Positions 6,445-13,426 of a stretch of 13,426 nucleotides of DNA are shown one piece after another. Under the pieces are notes generated by a model. It did not search any database. It had not been told where the DNA came from and saw nothing but the letters and a program-made list of their open reading frames with translations. The translations under genes were made by a program, and so were the position numbers. The stretch is from an uncultured Bacteriovorax sp. (GTDB lineage Bacteria > Bdellovibrionota > Bacteriovoracia > Bacteriovoracales > Bacteriovoracaceae), in assembly GCA_946482295.1 (NCBI GenBank), contig CAMLRB010000094.1, positions 1-13,426 of the forward strand, in the 5' to 3' direction. The number at the start of each line of letters is the position of its first letter. Positions within the stretch are counted from its first letter, which is position 1.

Positions 6445-7433
6445 GAATAAAAGATTTTTCCGTTTTCTTCACTGATAAGTTTAAACGGGTCTTCTTTTAT
6501 GAGGAGTGATCCATCAAGATCATAAAAATCAACTCCACCTGAAATATTAAGAGCAGAAGATATTCCAAGACTCGTTTCAACCATACATCCAAGCATTGTT
6601 TTTAGTCCCAAATTTTTTGCCTGACGAAGTTGTTTGATGGCCTTTAAATAGCCCCCCGACTTCATGAGTTTGATATTGACTCCATGAAATCTCTCAACGT
6701 GATAGTGAGTGACTTCTTCTTTAGTCACTGATTCATCGGCCATTAAAAATACGTTTGAACGCTGTTTAAGTTCGAGAGCTTCTTCGTGAAGATTAGAGGC
6801 CAACGGTTGTTCCAAAAATTCTAATCGATTCACATCCGATAGTTTTTGAAGAAACTGCATTGTTTGTTCTGCTGTTTCAAAAGATTCATTCGCATCAATA
6901 CGCAGTGGAACTTTCGTAAGACGTAAAACTTCATTGCTGAAATCGAGCGCATTATCTTTATTCACTTTCACTTTGAGAACGCTGAATCTCTCAAGCTTAT
7001 TTTCTTTGATGAACGATTCAAGATTTCCAGGGTCCATTATAGGAATAGAGAAAGAAGTTTTTACCGAAGCAATGACATTTACACCCATAAGTTGGGAAAC
7101 AGTCTTACCCGACAAAATTGCTACATAATGGACAAAGCTTGATTCGATTCCAAATTTTAATGACTGCGGGAGGTCCGTTTTTTCCAAGTAGGCCACTAAA
7201 GACTCAACTCCATTGAAATCGTTAGGAGCATTGTTTTTAAATTCTTCGAACTTTTCGAGAATAAGTTCTCTCGTTTCTCCGTAGCGTACGTTAAAGGCAA
7301 CTTCTCCAAGAGCAGAGATAGATCCGTTCTTCACTTCCACAATAAAATTGCGTTTAGTATCTGAGCTATTTCGTGAAATATTCCAAGTAAACTTGAGGGG
7401 CAGGACAATTTCGCGAATGGACCAGGTAAACAT
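6432..7433 (-). CDS. Dipeptide epimerase (L-Ala-D/L-Glu type), enolase superfamily
   Basis: Cytoplasmic enzyme of the muconate-lactonising branch, 333 residues, expected to epimerise a dipeptide such as L-Ala-D-Glu released from peptidoglycan so that ordinary peptidases can use it. All catalytic positions are visible: KxK base (K154, K156 in LKVKVN), metal ligands D180 (RIDANE), E208 (FLEQP) and D233 (MADES), and the second base K255 (NIKLMKSGG). D305 and D307 in YDLDG form the DxD motif that holds the dipeptide amino group in known Ala-Glu epimerases; this favours epimerase over o-succinylbenzoate synthase or muconate cycloisomerase. The ATG at 7433 has GGAAG six bases upstream. It diverges from the J-domain gene with 48 bases between them. 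Exact dipeptide preference cannot be read from sequence. Murein recycling, or use of prey murein, is inferred. Confidence 0.85.
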   Translation of the reverse strand: MFTWSIREIVLPLKFTWNISRNSSDTKRNFIVEVKNGSISALGEVAFNVRYGETRELILEKFEEFKNNAPNDFNGVESLVAYLEKTDLPQSLKFGIESSFVHYVAILSGKTVSQLMGVNVIASVKTSFSIPIMDPGNLESFIKENKLERFSVLKVKVNKDNALDFSNEVLRLTKVPLRIDANESFETAEQTMQFLQKLSDVNRLEFLEQPLASNLHEEALELKQRSNVFLMADESVTKEEVTHYHVERFHGVNIKLMKSGGYLKAIKQLRQAKNLGLKTMLGCMVETSLGISSALNISGGVDFYDLDGSLLIKEDPFKLISEENGKIFYSYIQ

Positions 7434-7481
7434 AGTTTTCTTCCATGATTAAGACTTTAAGATATTATGTTACTATAATTT

Positions 7482-8522
7482 ATGCTTCTGAATAAAGATT
7501 TTATCATCAAGGTCATAACGGCCCTTGTCTTTCTCTTCATCATCATCAAAGTTCTGGGTCCAGTTCTTTTCAATTATTTTCGCTCGAAACTGCCAGGATA
7601 TGTTGAACCAGACAATGATATCGATGCGATGATTCGCCGTCAGAAAGAAAGACTACGTGCTCAGTATGGTCTCACGGGAAAGTCTGTCCATGAAGGACTT
7701 CCCTCTCCACACAAAGATGAAATTGAAACCTCTCACCCCTTACCTCACTCTCCCGCAGCTGATCAAATTTACAAAGAAACAAAATGGGGAGGAGGAGATT
7801 TCGCTAAAGCAATTCAAGGAATGATCACCAAAAATTATTCCTATACTGTTGCTGAAACTAAAATTAATGCTTTTGTTTTACTTGCTGAGAAAAAAAAATG
7901 GCTTCGTCATTTAAGCTCAGATAATCTCGCAAGCGTTGATTCGTTAAAAAATTATTTGAGCATGATCCTAATTGTAAAAATGCTCATCGATGAAGTTCGT
8001 GACAGACAGTTTGCTTTCGTTCCAAAGATGGCAAAAAAATGTCATCTTCGTCCGGATGAATTTGCACTTGCTCTCCAAATGAAACTCCTCATGCCACTGG
8101 CGACTAAAAAAAATATTAAAGAAGCAACTATCTACAGTGACACTCCCGTTCTTCATCAATTCAGTGAAGATACTATGAATGAGGCACTGGAAGTGTTGAT
8201 GTCAAAAGAAGCAAATCTCTGGGCCAAAGGTCATAATTATTTCATTGAAGAAATGGCCCTACATTTAAACTATGCTGGACTCCTCCACCCCCTTCCGAAA
8301 CTCGCTCACAAAAAAGATGTTGAAGGTGCGAGATCAATTCTCGCGGTTGATGAAGACATGGGCCTCGAGGAAATCAAAAAAATTTATAAAAAAATCGCGC
8401 TCTCTCGTCACCCGGATAAAATCGCCGGTCTTAAATTACCAAAACCAATAGAATTAAAGGCCATAAAAAACTTTTCTGTTATTCAAGAAGCTTACGACAT
8501 TCTCGTAAACAACAAAAAATAG
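7482..8522 (+). CDS. Membrane-anchored DjlA-like J-domain co-chaperone
   Basis: 346 residues. One N-terminal transmembrane helix (about 8-26) is followed by a basic stretch, then a Pro/His-rich linker (70-95), two helical blocks (about 105-215 and 225-270), and a J domain at the end (about 282-346). The J domain has the HPD motif at 310-312, needed to stimulate DnaK ATPase, and the form RHPDKIAGLKLP followed by QEAYDIL, which is the DjlA arrangement. In DjlA the J domain likewise sits at the C-terminus behind a membrane helix and faces the cytoplasm. The middle part does not obviously match the TerB-like domain of DjlA. No clear ribosome site precedes the ATG, but the membrane helix supports this start. 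The next gene follows after 8 bases, so the two are almost surely co-transcribed. Client unknown. Confidence 0.85.
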   Translation: MLLNKDFIIKVITALVFLFIIIKVLGPVLFNYFRSKLPGYVEPDNDIDAMIRRQKERLRAQYGLTGKSVHEGLPSPHKDEIETSHPLPHSPAADQIYKETKWGGGDFAKAIQGMITKNYSYTVAETKINAFVLLAEKKKWLRHLSSDNLASVDSLKNYLSMILIVKMLIDEVRDRQFAFVPKMAKKCHLRPDEFALALQMKLLMPLATKKNIKEATIYSDTPVLHQFSEDTMNEALEVLMSKEANLWAKGHNYFIEEMALHLNYAGLLHPLPKLAHKKDVEGARSILAVDEDMGLEEIKKIYKKIALSRHPDKIAGLKLPKPIELKAIKNFSVIQEAYDILVNNKK

Positions 8523-8530
8523 GAACAGCT

Positions 8531-10165
8531 ATGTTTTCCAAAAACGATAAAATCATCAAAGACGTTAAACTCGCTTTGATTGATACCATCAGTGAAACTA
8601 ACGGACTTAATCTAAACGATACTCTTGAACTCATGACGTTTCATCCGGAATTAAAGAATAATACTCTTGTCGAAAAATCAATTCATGAATTTCGCAAATT
8701 AGTTTTAGGCTTCCAGAATAATGAAGTCGATATTAGCACATTGCTAAGTCACTCGTTTTCAAAAGCATTTTTCCAATTTTTTAAAGAATTTCCACTTTCT
8801 TACCATGAGGAGCATATCCACCTTACGGGATCTCTGAGTGCTGAATTTCTTTTTCCTAGATTAAGTAAACTACTTGCGGGTCCAGACAAGGCCCTTTACG
8901 AGCAAAAAATCACTGAGGTTTATGGAAAGGATGCGCTTCCTATAAAAAATGTAGAAGACGTTGATAGACTCATTCGTTTAAAAGAAGGCGAACAGTTCAA
9001 AACCTATTTGAAGATTCTCTATCTTGCCAAGCTAGTGCTGACGACGAAAGAGGCACACGAAGCCGCTGCTTATCACATGGCCTCCGAACTCTATTCTCAA
9101 TACAATGTGGGAAAAATTCGTTTAAAGTTTACTCTATCAAGGAGCACAGGTCTTTCGGATGAACAAATTCCTGGACTCGAATCACTGACAGAAGAAGATG
9201 TTGTTTTAGGTCTCTATGATGGCTTCATGCGATTTAAGAAAGATCATCCTTTCTTTCAATTTGTCCTTTCTCCAAGTTTCAGGAAAGAACCTAATTTCTT
9301 CGATCAAGTGAACTATGAAAATAAACAATCACATTTTGAAGACCAAGTTTTAAGCATTCTTAAAATCATTCAAAACCATCCTCATCTTAAATCCGTTTTA
9401 AGTGAAGTTGATACTGTCGGTGATGAAAGAGAACTCTACCGCAAGGCCCATTTCAAAGAAATGAAATCAGGACTACGTCGACTTCAGTATCAAGGATTCA
9501 GTATTCGCTCTCACCATGGTGAAACATGGAAGATTCTGCGGTTAGGTGTTCAAGCTGTCGACAACGCTCTTAACATCTGGCACATCGACACACTTGAACA
9601 CGGTCTCAGTTTAGGAATCAATCCTAATTATTATTTTCACAGGCTCTACCAGCGTTTAATCGAGATGAATAAAGCGGGAATCCCCTTAAAACCAGAATCA
9701 AGTGAAGGTCAGGAAATTCTCGATATGGAATGGCGAGATGATATTGTGAAAGAGAAACTTCTTAAAGGTGAATGTTTAACAGAATCAGAAAAAATTAGTT
9801 TTTTAAAAACAAAGTTTCATACCGCGAGAGAAGTTGAACATTACCAGCATGATGTTCTTAATCGCATGATTAATAAAAAAGTTTCGCTTGTGGCCCTTCC
9901 CTCTTCGAATCTCAAATTGACTGGCTGTTTTCCTGACTACAAAGACCATCCATTTTCCTGGTGGGAGGAAAAAGGTGTTCAACTTTCAATTGGCACCGAT
10001 AATTACATCACTTTGAGCACAAATTACATTCAGGAATTGCTGATTCTTCTCTACTCAAATCCTGGTAGTTTGAAAATCACGAAGCTTCTCATGGTGGCAA
10101 CGAAAGAAACAAGACGACCATACATCAGTCATCTTCTCTGGGAAATGCGCAAGACTAACCACTGA
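8531..10165 (+). CDS. Adenosine-deaminase-like metal-dependent hydrolase, enlarged
   Basis: 544 residues, against about 330-350 for a usual adenosine deaminase. Zinc-site residues are recognisable: H95 and H97 (EEHIHLTGSL), H329 with catalytic E331 (SHHGE), H357 (LEHG, standing for the usual GHG), the SSNLKLTG turn (458-464) and D490 (SIGTDN). The residue after the metal Asp is Asn491 where true deaminases have a second Asp that contacts the purine, so the substrate may be altered. There is an extra N-terminal part of about 80 residues, and about 75 extra residues between H357 and D490 (around 385-450, charged, helical). No signal peptide. The ribosome site AGGAA overlaps the stop region of the J-domain gene, indicating one operon. 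The 3' end overlaps the convergent heptosyltransferase gene by 11 bases. Superfamily firm, reaction uncertain. Confidence 0.82.
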   Translation: MFSKNDKIIKDVKLALIDTISETNGLNLNDTLELMTFHPELKNNTLVEKSIHEFRKLVLGFQNNEVDISTLLSHSFSKAFFQFFKEFPLSYHEEHIHLTGSLSAEFLFPRLSKLLAGPDKALYEQKITEVYGKDALPIKNVEDVDRLIRLKEGEQFKTYLKILYLAKLVLTTKEAHEAAAYHMASELYSQYNVGKIRLKFTLSRSTGLSDEQIPGLESLTEEDVVLGLYDGFMRFKKDHPFFQFVLSPSFRKEPNFFDQVNYENKQSHFEDQVLSILKIIQNHPHLKSVLSEVDTVGDERELYRKAHFKEMKSGLRRLQYQGFSIRSHHGETWKILRLGVQAVDNALNIWHIDTLEHGLSLGINPNYYFHRLYQRLIEMNKAGIPLKPESSEGQEILDMEWRDDIVKEKLLKGECLTESEKISFLKTKFHTAREVEHYQHDVLNRMINKKVSLVALPSSNLKLTGCFPDYKDHPFSWWEEKGVQLSIGTDNYITLSTNYIQELLILLYSNPGSLKITKLLMVATKETRRPYISHLLWEMRKTNH

Positions 10166-11177
10166 TAGTTTTTGTGGCCATGGCCGCCACCTTCTCAGGT
10201 GTGATTTCGACCATGCATTTTTGATAAACATCTTGAGAACATTTACCGCTTCCATCTTTGGTACATGGTCGACAAACAAGGGGAATTTCCATTGTTTTTA
10301 TTGATGGTGAACTTGTAAAACCAAATGCTGTTGGACCAATGAGCGCAATCCCTTTTTTCCCTAAAACATCGGCCACATGAAGAAGACCAGTATCAGCAGA
10401 AATAACTAATCGAGAAAAAGTAATAAGACCACAGCTTTCGATGAGTGAAAGCTTACCTGCGAGATTTGTCACTCTATCAGGAGCAACAGCTTTTAAATCT
10501 TCACAAAAAGTATCTTCTTTCCCACCAAGGACTACAAACTTTTGATCTGGCAAAAGCTTAATGAGTTTCTTCCAATGACTCAGTGGCCATCTTTTCATTT
10601 CCCATGCCGCAGAAGGGACAAGTACAATCGACTCTGCCGCTAATTTTTGGTAACCAGCTTTAGCTTCATCGCTGGCCGGGGAAAAATTCCAGCGAACCAT
10701 GTGAGTTTTTTCGATATTTTTGATCGTAATTCCCCACTCTTTTAACGGTTTCACATAAGAATGAATGCCCTTAAAAGGCCAATCAAATTTATTGATACGA
10801 AATCGAAATAATAAAATTCTTTTCCAACGATCTTTCGGACGAGTGACCCAATTTGGTTTTTTTGAAAAAAATGATTTCAAAAATAGAGAAAGAATTGTTG
10901 ATCGAACATTATTGTGAGCATCGTAGATGTAATCGTATTTTTCAGAGCGAAGTTTATTAGCTAATTTGAACAGTCCTGCGAGTCCATCCTTTTTTTGAAA
11001 GGCCCAGACACGATCGACATTTTCATTGAGTCCGACAAGCGCGGAAAAATCGCTGCGAGTAACCCAGTCTATTGAAGCCTCGGGGAGTTTCTGAGCAATC
11101 AAATCAACAACACTTGAGCATTGGACGATGTCACCGAAGCTGGAGAAGCGGATAATTAGAACTTTATTTTTTTTCAT
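10155..11177 (-). CDS. Glycosyltransferase family 9, heptosyltransferase-like (LPS core)
   Basis: 340 residues, GT-B fold, resembling ADP-heptose:LPS heptosyltransferases that add inner-core sugars on the cytoplasmic face. Seen: the N-terminal strand VLIIRFSSFGDIV (6-18) with the Gly-Asp typical of the family; PSAAWEMKRWP (188-198) with the donor-binding Lys region; SADTGLLHVAD (260-270), the most conserved GT9 motif; and IGPT (280-283). Near the end four Cys (302, 305, 313, 321) are spaced C-x2-C-x7-C-x7-C, as in many WaaF-like proteins. I cannot tell WaaC, WaaF or WaaQ types apart, so no symbol is given. It is divergent from the pilus ATPase gene with 44 bases between them and convergent with the deaminase-like gene. 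Confidence 0.88.
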   Translation of the reverse strand: MKKNKVLIIRFSSFGDIVQCSSVVDLIAQKLPEASIDWVTRSDFSALVGLNENVDRVWAFQKKDGLAGLFKLANKLRSEKYDYIYDAHNNVRSTILSLFLKSFFSKKPNWVTRPKDRWKRILLFRFRINKFDWPFKGIHSYVKPLKEWGITIKNIEKTHMVRWNFSPASDEAKAGYQKLAAESIVLVPSAAWEMKRWPLSHWKKLIKLLPDQKFVVLGGKEDTFCEDLKAVAPDRVTNLAGKLSLIESCGLITFSRLVISADTGLLHVADVLGKKGIALIGPTAFGFTSSPSIKTMEIPLVCRPCTKDGSGKCSQDVYQKCMVEITPEKVAAMATKTISG

Positions 11178-11221
11178 TATCGCTCAATAATAAACGAAGA
11201 CCTCTCTATTGGAAACGTTGG

Positions 11222-12304
11222 ATGGCCTTTACTTTAAAAAATCTCTCTTCTCTTACTGCTGTGGCCATGAACCACCAGGCTTCAGACATCCATATACGCT
11301 CGAATGAAGTGCCATGCCTACGCATTAGAGGTGAACTCGTCCCTGTTCAAACGAAAACATTTAGTCCAAACGACATGGCCGATATAGTCCGTATTCTACT
11401 TGGGATTAATGATCCATCAGATATTCAAGTTGAGTCGGAAATTGATGGTGGTTTCAGCATTCCTGAGCTCTGCCGACTTCGTTACAACATTTATTCGTAT
11501 TTCGGTCAAATTGGTATCGTTCTTCGTATCATAAATACTAAAGTGCCAAGTCTTGCAGCTCTAGAGATGCCTAAAACACTCGGAAGAATTGCCATGAACA
11601 GAAGAGGCCTCGTTCTCGTCACCGGTGCCACTGGTTCGGGAAAAAGTACGACTCTCGCTGCAATGATTGATCACATTAATGAAAATACAGCTTCACACAT
11701 CATTACGATTGAAGATCCAATAGAATTCATGCACACCCAAAAAAAATCTCGCGTTTCCCAACGCGAAGTGGGGCGCGACACTGAAAACTTCACAAGCGGT
11801 CTGAGAGCAGCTTTACGTCAGGACCCTGATATTATCTCTATCGGTGAAATGCGTGACCCAGAAACGGCCAGTATCGCTCTAAAGGCCGCTGAAACAGGAC
11901 ACATGGTCCTCTCAACTCTACACACGACAAATACAGTGACAACAATTGGTCGTATCATTTCGATGTTCCCAACACACGAACAGAGCGAAGTGAGAAAACG
12001 TCTGGCCGAAAATCTCTACGCCGTTATCGGACAAAGAATGCTAAGAGGAGTAAACGGACGCATAGTTATCGCTCAGGAAATTATGGTGACTTCGCCCGGC
12101 ATTCGCGACTGTATCAGTGGAAAAGATGATCTCAATCGGATTCCTCTGATCATCTCTCAAGGACAAGGGAAATCAGTTAATGGTGGTCAAACTTTCGACC
12201 AGCACATCATGTACCTTTACCAGAAAGGTTTCATTGATAAAGAGACGGCCCTTGAAGCTGTTTCTTCTCAATCAGATTTCATCCAAAAATTAATTGTAGA
12301 GTAG
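11222..12304 (+). CDS. pilT: Type IV pilus retraction ATPase, PilT family
   Basis: Hexameric secretion-superfamily ATPase that powers pilus retraction and twitching, 360 residues. Motifs in order: N-terminal SDIHI (21-25), typical of PilT/PilU; Walker A GATGSGKST (135-143); Asp box with IEDPIEF (163-169) and QREVG (180-184); Walker B ending in Glu209 (IISIGEMRD); His box ETGHMVLSTLHTT (224-236). The C-terminal position of the AIRNLIRE retraction motif of PilT reads GIRDCISG, so the motif is not conserved. PilU or a second PilT paralogue is therefore a real alternative. The ATG at 11222 is preceded by GGAAACG at moderate distance. Type IV pili are needed for prey entry in Bdellovibrio, which suits the suspected host, but this is known biology and not shown here. 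The gene stands alone, without other pilus genes nearby. Confidence 0.9.
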   Translation: MAFTLKNLSSLTAVAMNHQASDIHIRSNEVPCLRIRGELVPVQTKTFSPNDMADIVRILLGINDPSDIQVESEIDGGFSIPELCRLRYNIYSYFGQIGIVLRIINTKVPSLAALEMPKTLGRIAMNRRGLVLVTGATGSGKSTTLAAMIDHINENTASHIITIEDPIEFMHTQKKSRVSQREVGRDTENFTSGLRAALRQDPDIISIGEMRDPETASIALKAAETGHMVLSTLHTTNTVTTIGRIISMFPTHEQSEVRKRLAENLYAVIGQRMLRGVNGRIVIAQEIMVTSPGIRDCISGKDDLNRIPLIISQGQGKSVNGGQTFDQHIMYLYQKGFIDKETALEAVSSQSDFIQKLIVE

Positions 12305-12361
12305 CGCTTACGTCAGTTGACCGAACTCGAATAAAGGCGTTCTGTGTTTTGATTTTTCGGT

Positions 12362-13090
12362 CTACTCTTTAATCACAAACGTCTTCGAAATTTTATCGTG
12401 CAATGACTGCTTGTGTTTTGCAAAGAAAGGCATAATAAATCCTATCAAGAGCCCTGCGCTTATCGGTTTCCAAAGAAACTCACGAAAGAGAGATTGTGGA
12501 ATTGTTAATGTATAAGACTCAACTCCCCTTACATGCAAACCAGTTAATTTTTTTCCGAATGTTCTGTTGTAGAAGGCAAGTGGAATAACAATAAAAAGAA
12601 ACATGAATAACGCAATCGTAATGTATTGAATCAACTGAGTCATAAGAGGTCGAGGCAGGGTGAATTCAAGATGATATTTGTTGAGGATAAAATCCAAAAC
12701 CAAAAAGATAGAAGGAATCGCGAATACTGCAACGAAATAAACTCCTACTGTGAATGCCATATCCAAAGCAAAAGCAATTCCACGAAGGGGAAAAGATGCA
12801 TAGGCGAAAACATCTGTGTTGTTTTTTTTCTGTGTACGCTTTTCCATCTCATTGTACATTTCAGTACGAGTGGCCCTGTTGCCCTGATGAGTTGGTTTTT
12901 CTAAACGTAGTTTTTTTGCTTTTTCAGCTGCGATTTTATCTCGAACGGAAGTGACTGTGCGCTCTTGTTTATCTGCTTGCGCATGAGTTGGAGAAGAAGC
13001 ATTTGTAGATTTAGGATGCTCGATGGTGAATTCGAATTCTTCTTCCAAGACATCTTCCATAACGTCCGTTCGCGTCTTATTGTTACTCAT
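12362..13090 (-). CDS. RDD-family inner-membrane protein with long charged N-terminal tail
   Basis: 242 residues. The C-terminal 145 form an RDD domain: R103 and D110 (FPLRGIAFALDM), hydrophobic segments at about 108-135 and 150-175 and a weaker one at 208-226, RTFGKKLTGLHVRG (176-189), REFLWKPIS (203-211), and the closing HDKISKTFVI (231-240). RDD proteins are small membrane proteins, some linked to ion transport, mostly of unknown role. Here about 95 residues precede the domain, acidic at first (EDVLEEEFEFTIE) and then basic and helical (SVRDKIAAEKAKKLRLEK), presumably cytoplasmic. The ATG at 13090 has a strong ribosome site (AGGAAGAG). It follows the 74-residue gene after 28 bases and likely shares its transcript. 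The family is clear, the function is not. Confidence 0.85.
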   Translation of the reverse strand: MSNNKTRTDVMEDVLEEEFEFTIEHPKSTNASSPTHAQADKQERTVTSVRDKIAAEKAKKLRLEKPTHQGNRATRTEMYNEMEKRTQKKNNTDVFAYASFPLRGIAFALDMAFTVGVYFVAVFAIPSIFLVLDFILNKYHLEFTLPRPLMTQLIQYITIALFMFLFIVIPLAFYNRTFGKKLTGLHVRGVESYTLTIPQSLFREFLWKPISAGLLIGFIMPFFAKHKQSLHDKISKTFVIKE

Positions 13091-13118
13091 TAAACTCTTC
13101 CTATAGTTTAGTGATCAT

Positions 13119-13343
13119 CTACAGATCATCAATCTTCGCAATAATGGCATCAAGATCAAGCTTTGCTCTATCACACTCTTTCTTCCAGACTTCATGTGCG
13201 AGAGACTGATCTAAATTTAATAATAGTTTACCAAGTCGAGAAGAAGCTGCATTAAATTCTTTCAATAAAACGACAGCTTCTTCTTCATTCGGATGATTCT
13301 CAAGTATTTCGAGAATTCTATTTATTTCTGCATTATCAATCAT
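13119..13343 (-). CDS. Small acidic helical protein, unknown
   Basis: 74 residues, nearly all predicted helix by eye, with Leu/Ile at coiled-coil-like spacing (INRILEILE; AVVLLKEFNAA; LGKLLLNLD; DLDAIIAKIDDL), no Cys, no signal peptide or membrane segment. Its ATG overlaps the stop of the upstream gene in ATGA, a classic coupling arrangement, and no separate ribosome site is needed or evident. It belongs to a minus-strand operon with the truncated gene at the window edge and the RDD protein. I recognise no family. A small partner or adaptor of the upstream product is plausible from the coupling only. Confidence 0.7.
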   Translation of the reverse strand: MIDNAEINRILEILENHPNEEEAVVLLKEFNAASSRLGKLLLNLDQSLAHEVWKKECDRAKLDLDAIIAKIDDL

Positions 13344-13426
13344 AGTTGCGATTGGGCCGTTTGTTTAATTCTGAGTGATTTAACAATATCATTTGCAATA
13401 AAGATAGACTCTCCAAGAACAGCATC
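13340..13426 (-). CDS. C-terminal fragment of an upstream gene, unknown
   Basis: An open frame runs in from the right edge and ends with TGA at 13342-13340, giving 28 visible residues (DAVLGESIFIANDIVKSL, then RIKQTAQSQL). The stop overlaps the start of the 74-residue gene by 4 bases (ATGA), which is the main evidence that it is real. Codon style matches the neighbours, including ACG-GCC for Thr-Ala. Too short to assign. Confidence 0.65.
   Translation of the reverse strand, partial: DAVLGESIFIANDIVKSLRIKQTAQSQL

Noticed and set aside
7474..7479. Perfect TATAAT just before the J-domain gene
   Set aside because: It ends two bases before the ATG, so transcription would begin inside the gene; there is also no -35 box at the right distance. 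Likely chance in AT-rich DNA.
12319..12362. Inverted repeat GACCGAA / TTCGGTC between pilT and the RDD gene
   Set aside because: The loop is 30 bases and no T-run follows the right arm, so it does not look like an intrinsic terminator.
12626..12954. Two overlapping plus-strand open frames of 66 and 92 codons
   Set aside because: They lie antisense to the well-supported RDD gene, with a composition typical of shadow frames.
1..13426. CRISPR arrays, tRNA or rRNA genes, insertion sequences, prophage or toxin-antitoxin modules
   Set aside because: No repeat-spacer pattern, cloverleaf, transposase motif, terminal repeats or typical small gene pair was found on either strand.

Overview
The window looks like a piece of a moderately AT-rich (roughly 38-40% G+C by eye) chromosome of a predatory, flagellated and piliated delta-type bacterium. 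A Bdellovibrionota member, perhaps of the Bacteriovorax/Peredibacter branch, is my best guess. The guess rests on a compact flagellin of 275 residues, a PilT pilus motor, LPS-type glycosyltransferases, short gaps and the codon style. It has not been tested by any search. The first ~440 bases are different: they are GC-rich (above 60%) and encode the end of a methyltransferase of the ICMT type, as found in beta/gammaproteobacteria. I read that stretch as foreign to the rest, most simply a chimeric contig end.

Layout. 2-448 (+): C-terminal part of an isoprenylcysteine-methyltransferase-like protein. About 440-520: a T-rich seam. 441-1001 (+): OmpR/PhoB-type response regulator whose N-terminal receiver half is missing, followed with an 8-base overlap by its PhoR-like histidine kinase (994-2328). 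On the minus strand lie a probable lipoprotein (4383-5072), a GT4 glycosyltransferase (3232-4362) and flagellin (2321-3148). Flagellin has its own sigma-28-like promoter and a hairpin leader. On the plus strand is an outer-membrane beta-barrel protein (5179-6423), convergent with a dipeptide epimerase of the enolase superfamily (6432-7433, minus). Divergent from the epimerase is a tight pair: a membrane-anchored DjlA-like J-domain protein (7482-8522) and a long adenosine-deaminase-like protein (8531-10165). Then come a GT9 heptosyltransferase-like protein (10155-11177, minus), PilT (11222-12304, plus), an RDD-family membrane protein (12362-13090, minus), a 74-residue unknown (13119-13343, minus) and the tail of another gene (13340-13426, minus).

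How it fits together. Most genes serve the cell surface or motility: flagellum, type IV pilus retraction, LPS or surface sugars, an outer-membrane barrel and a lipoprotein. The dipeptide epimerase and the deaminase-like protein would suit salvage of murein peptides and nucleosides, which fits a predator but is inference. No gap exceeds about 110 bases. Convergent gene ends overlap or nearly touch. I see no tRNA, rRNA, CRISPR array, insertion sequence or phage gene.

No clearly new multi-gene system is evident. The points most worth a second look are the chimeric seam, the flagellin leader with a repeated TCAAGGNNGA element, the unusual deaminase next to the J-domain protein, and a striking excess of GGCC driven by alanine codon context.
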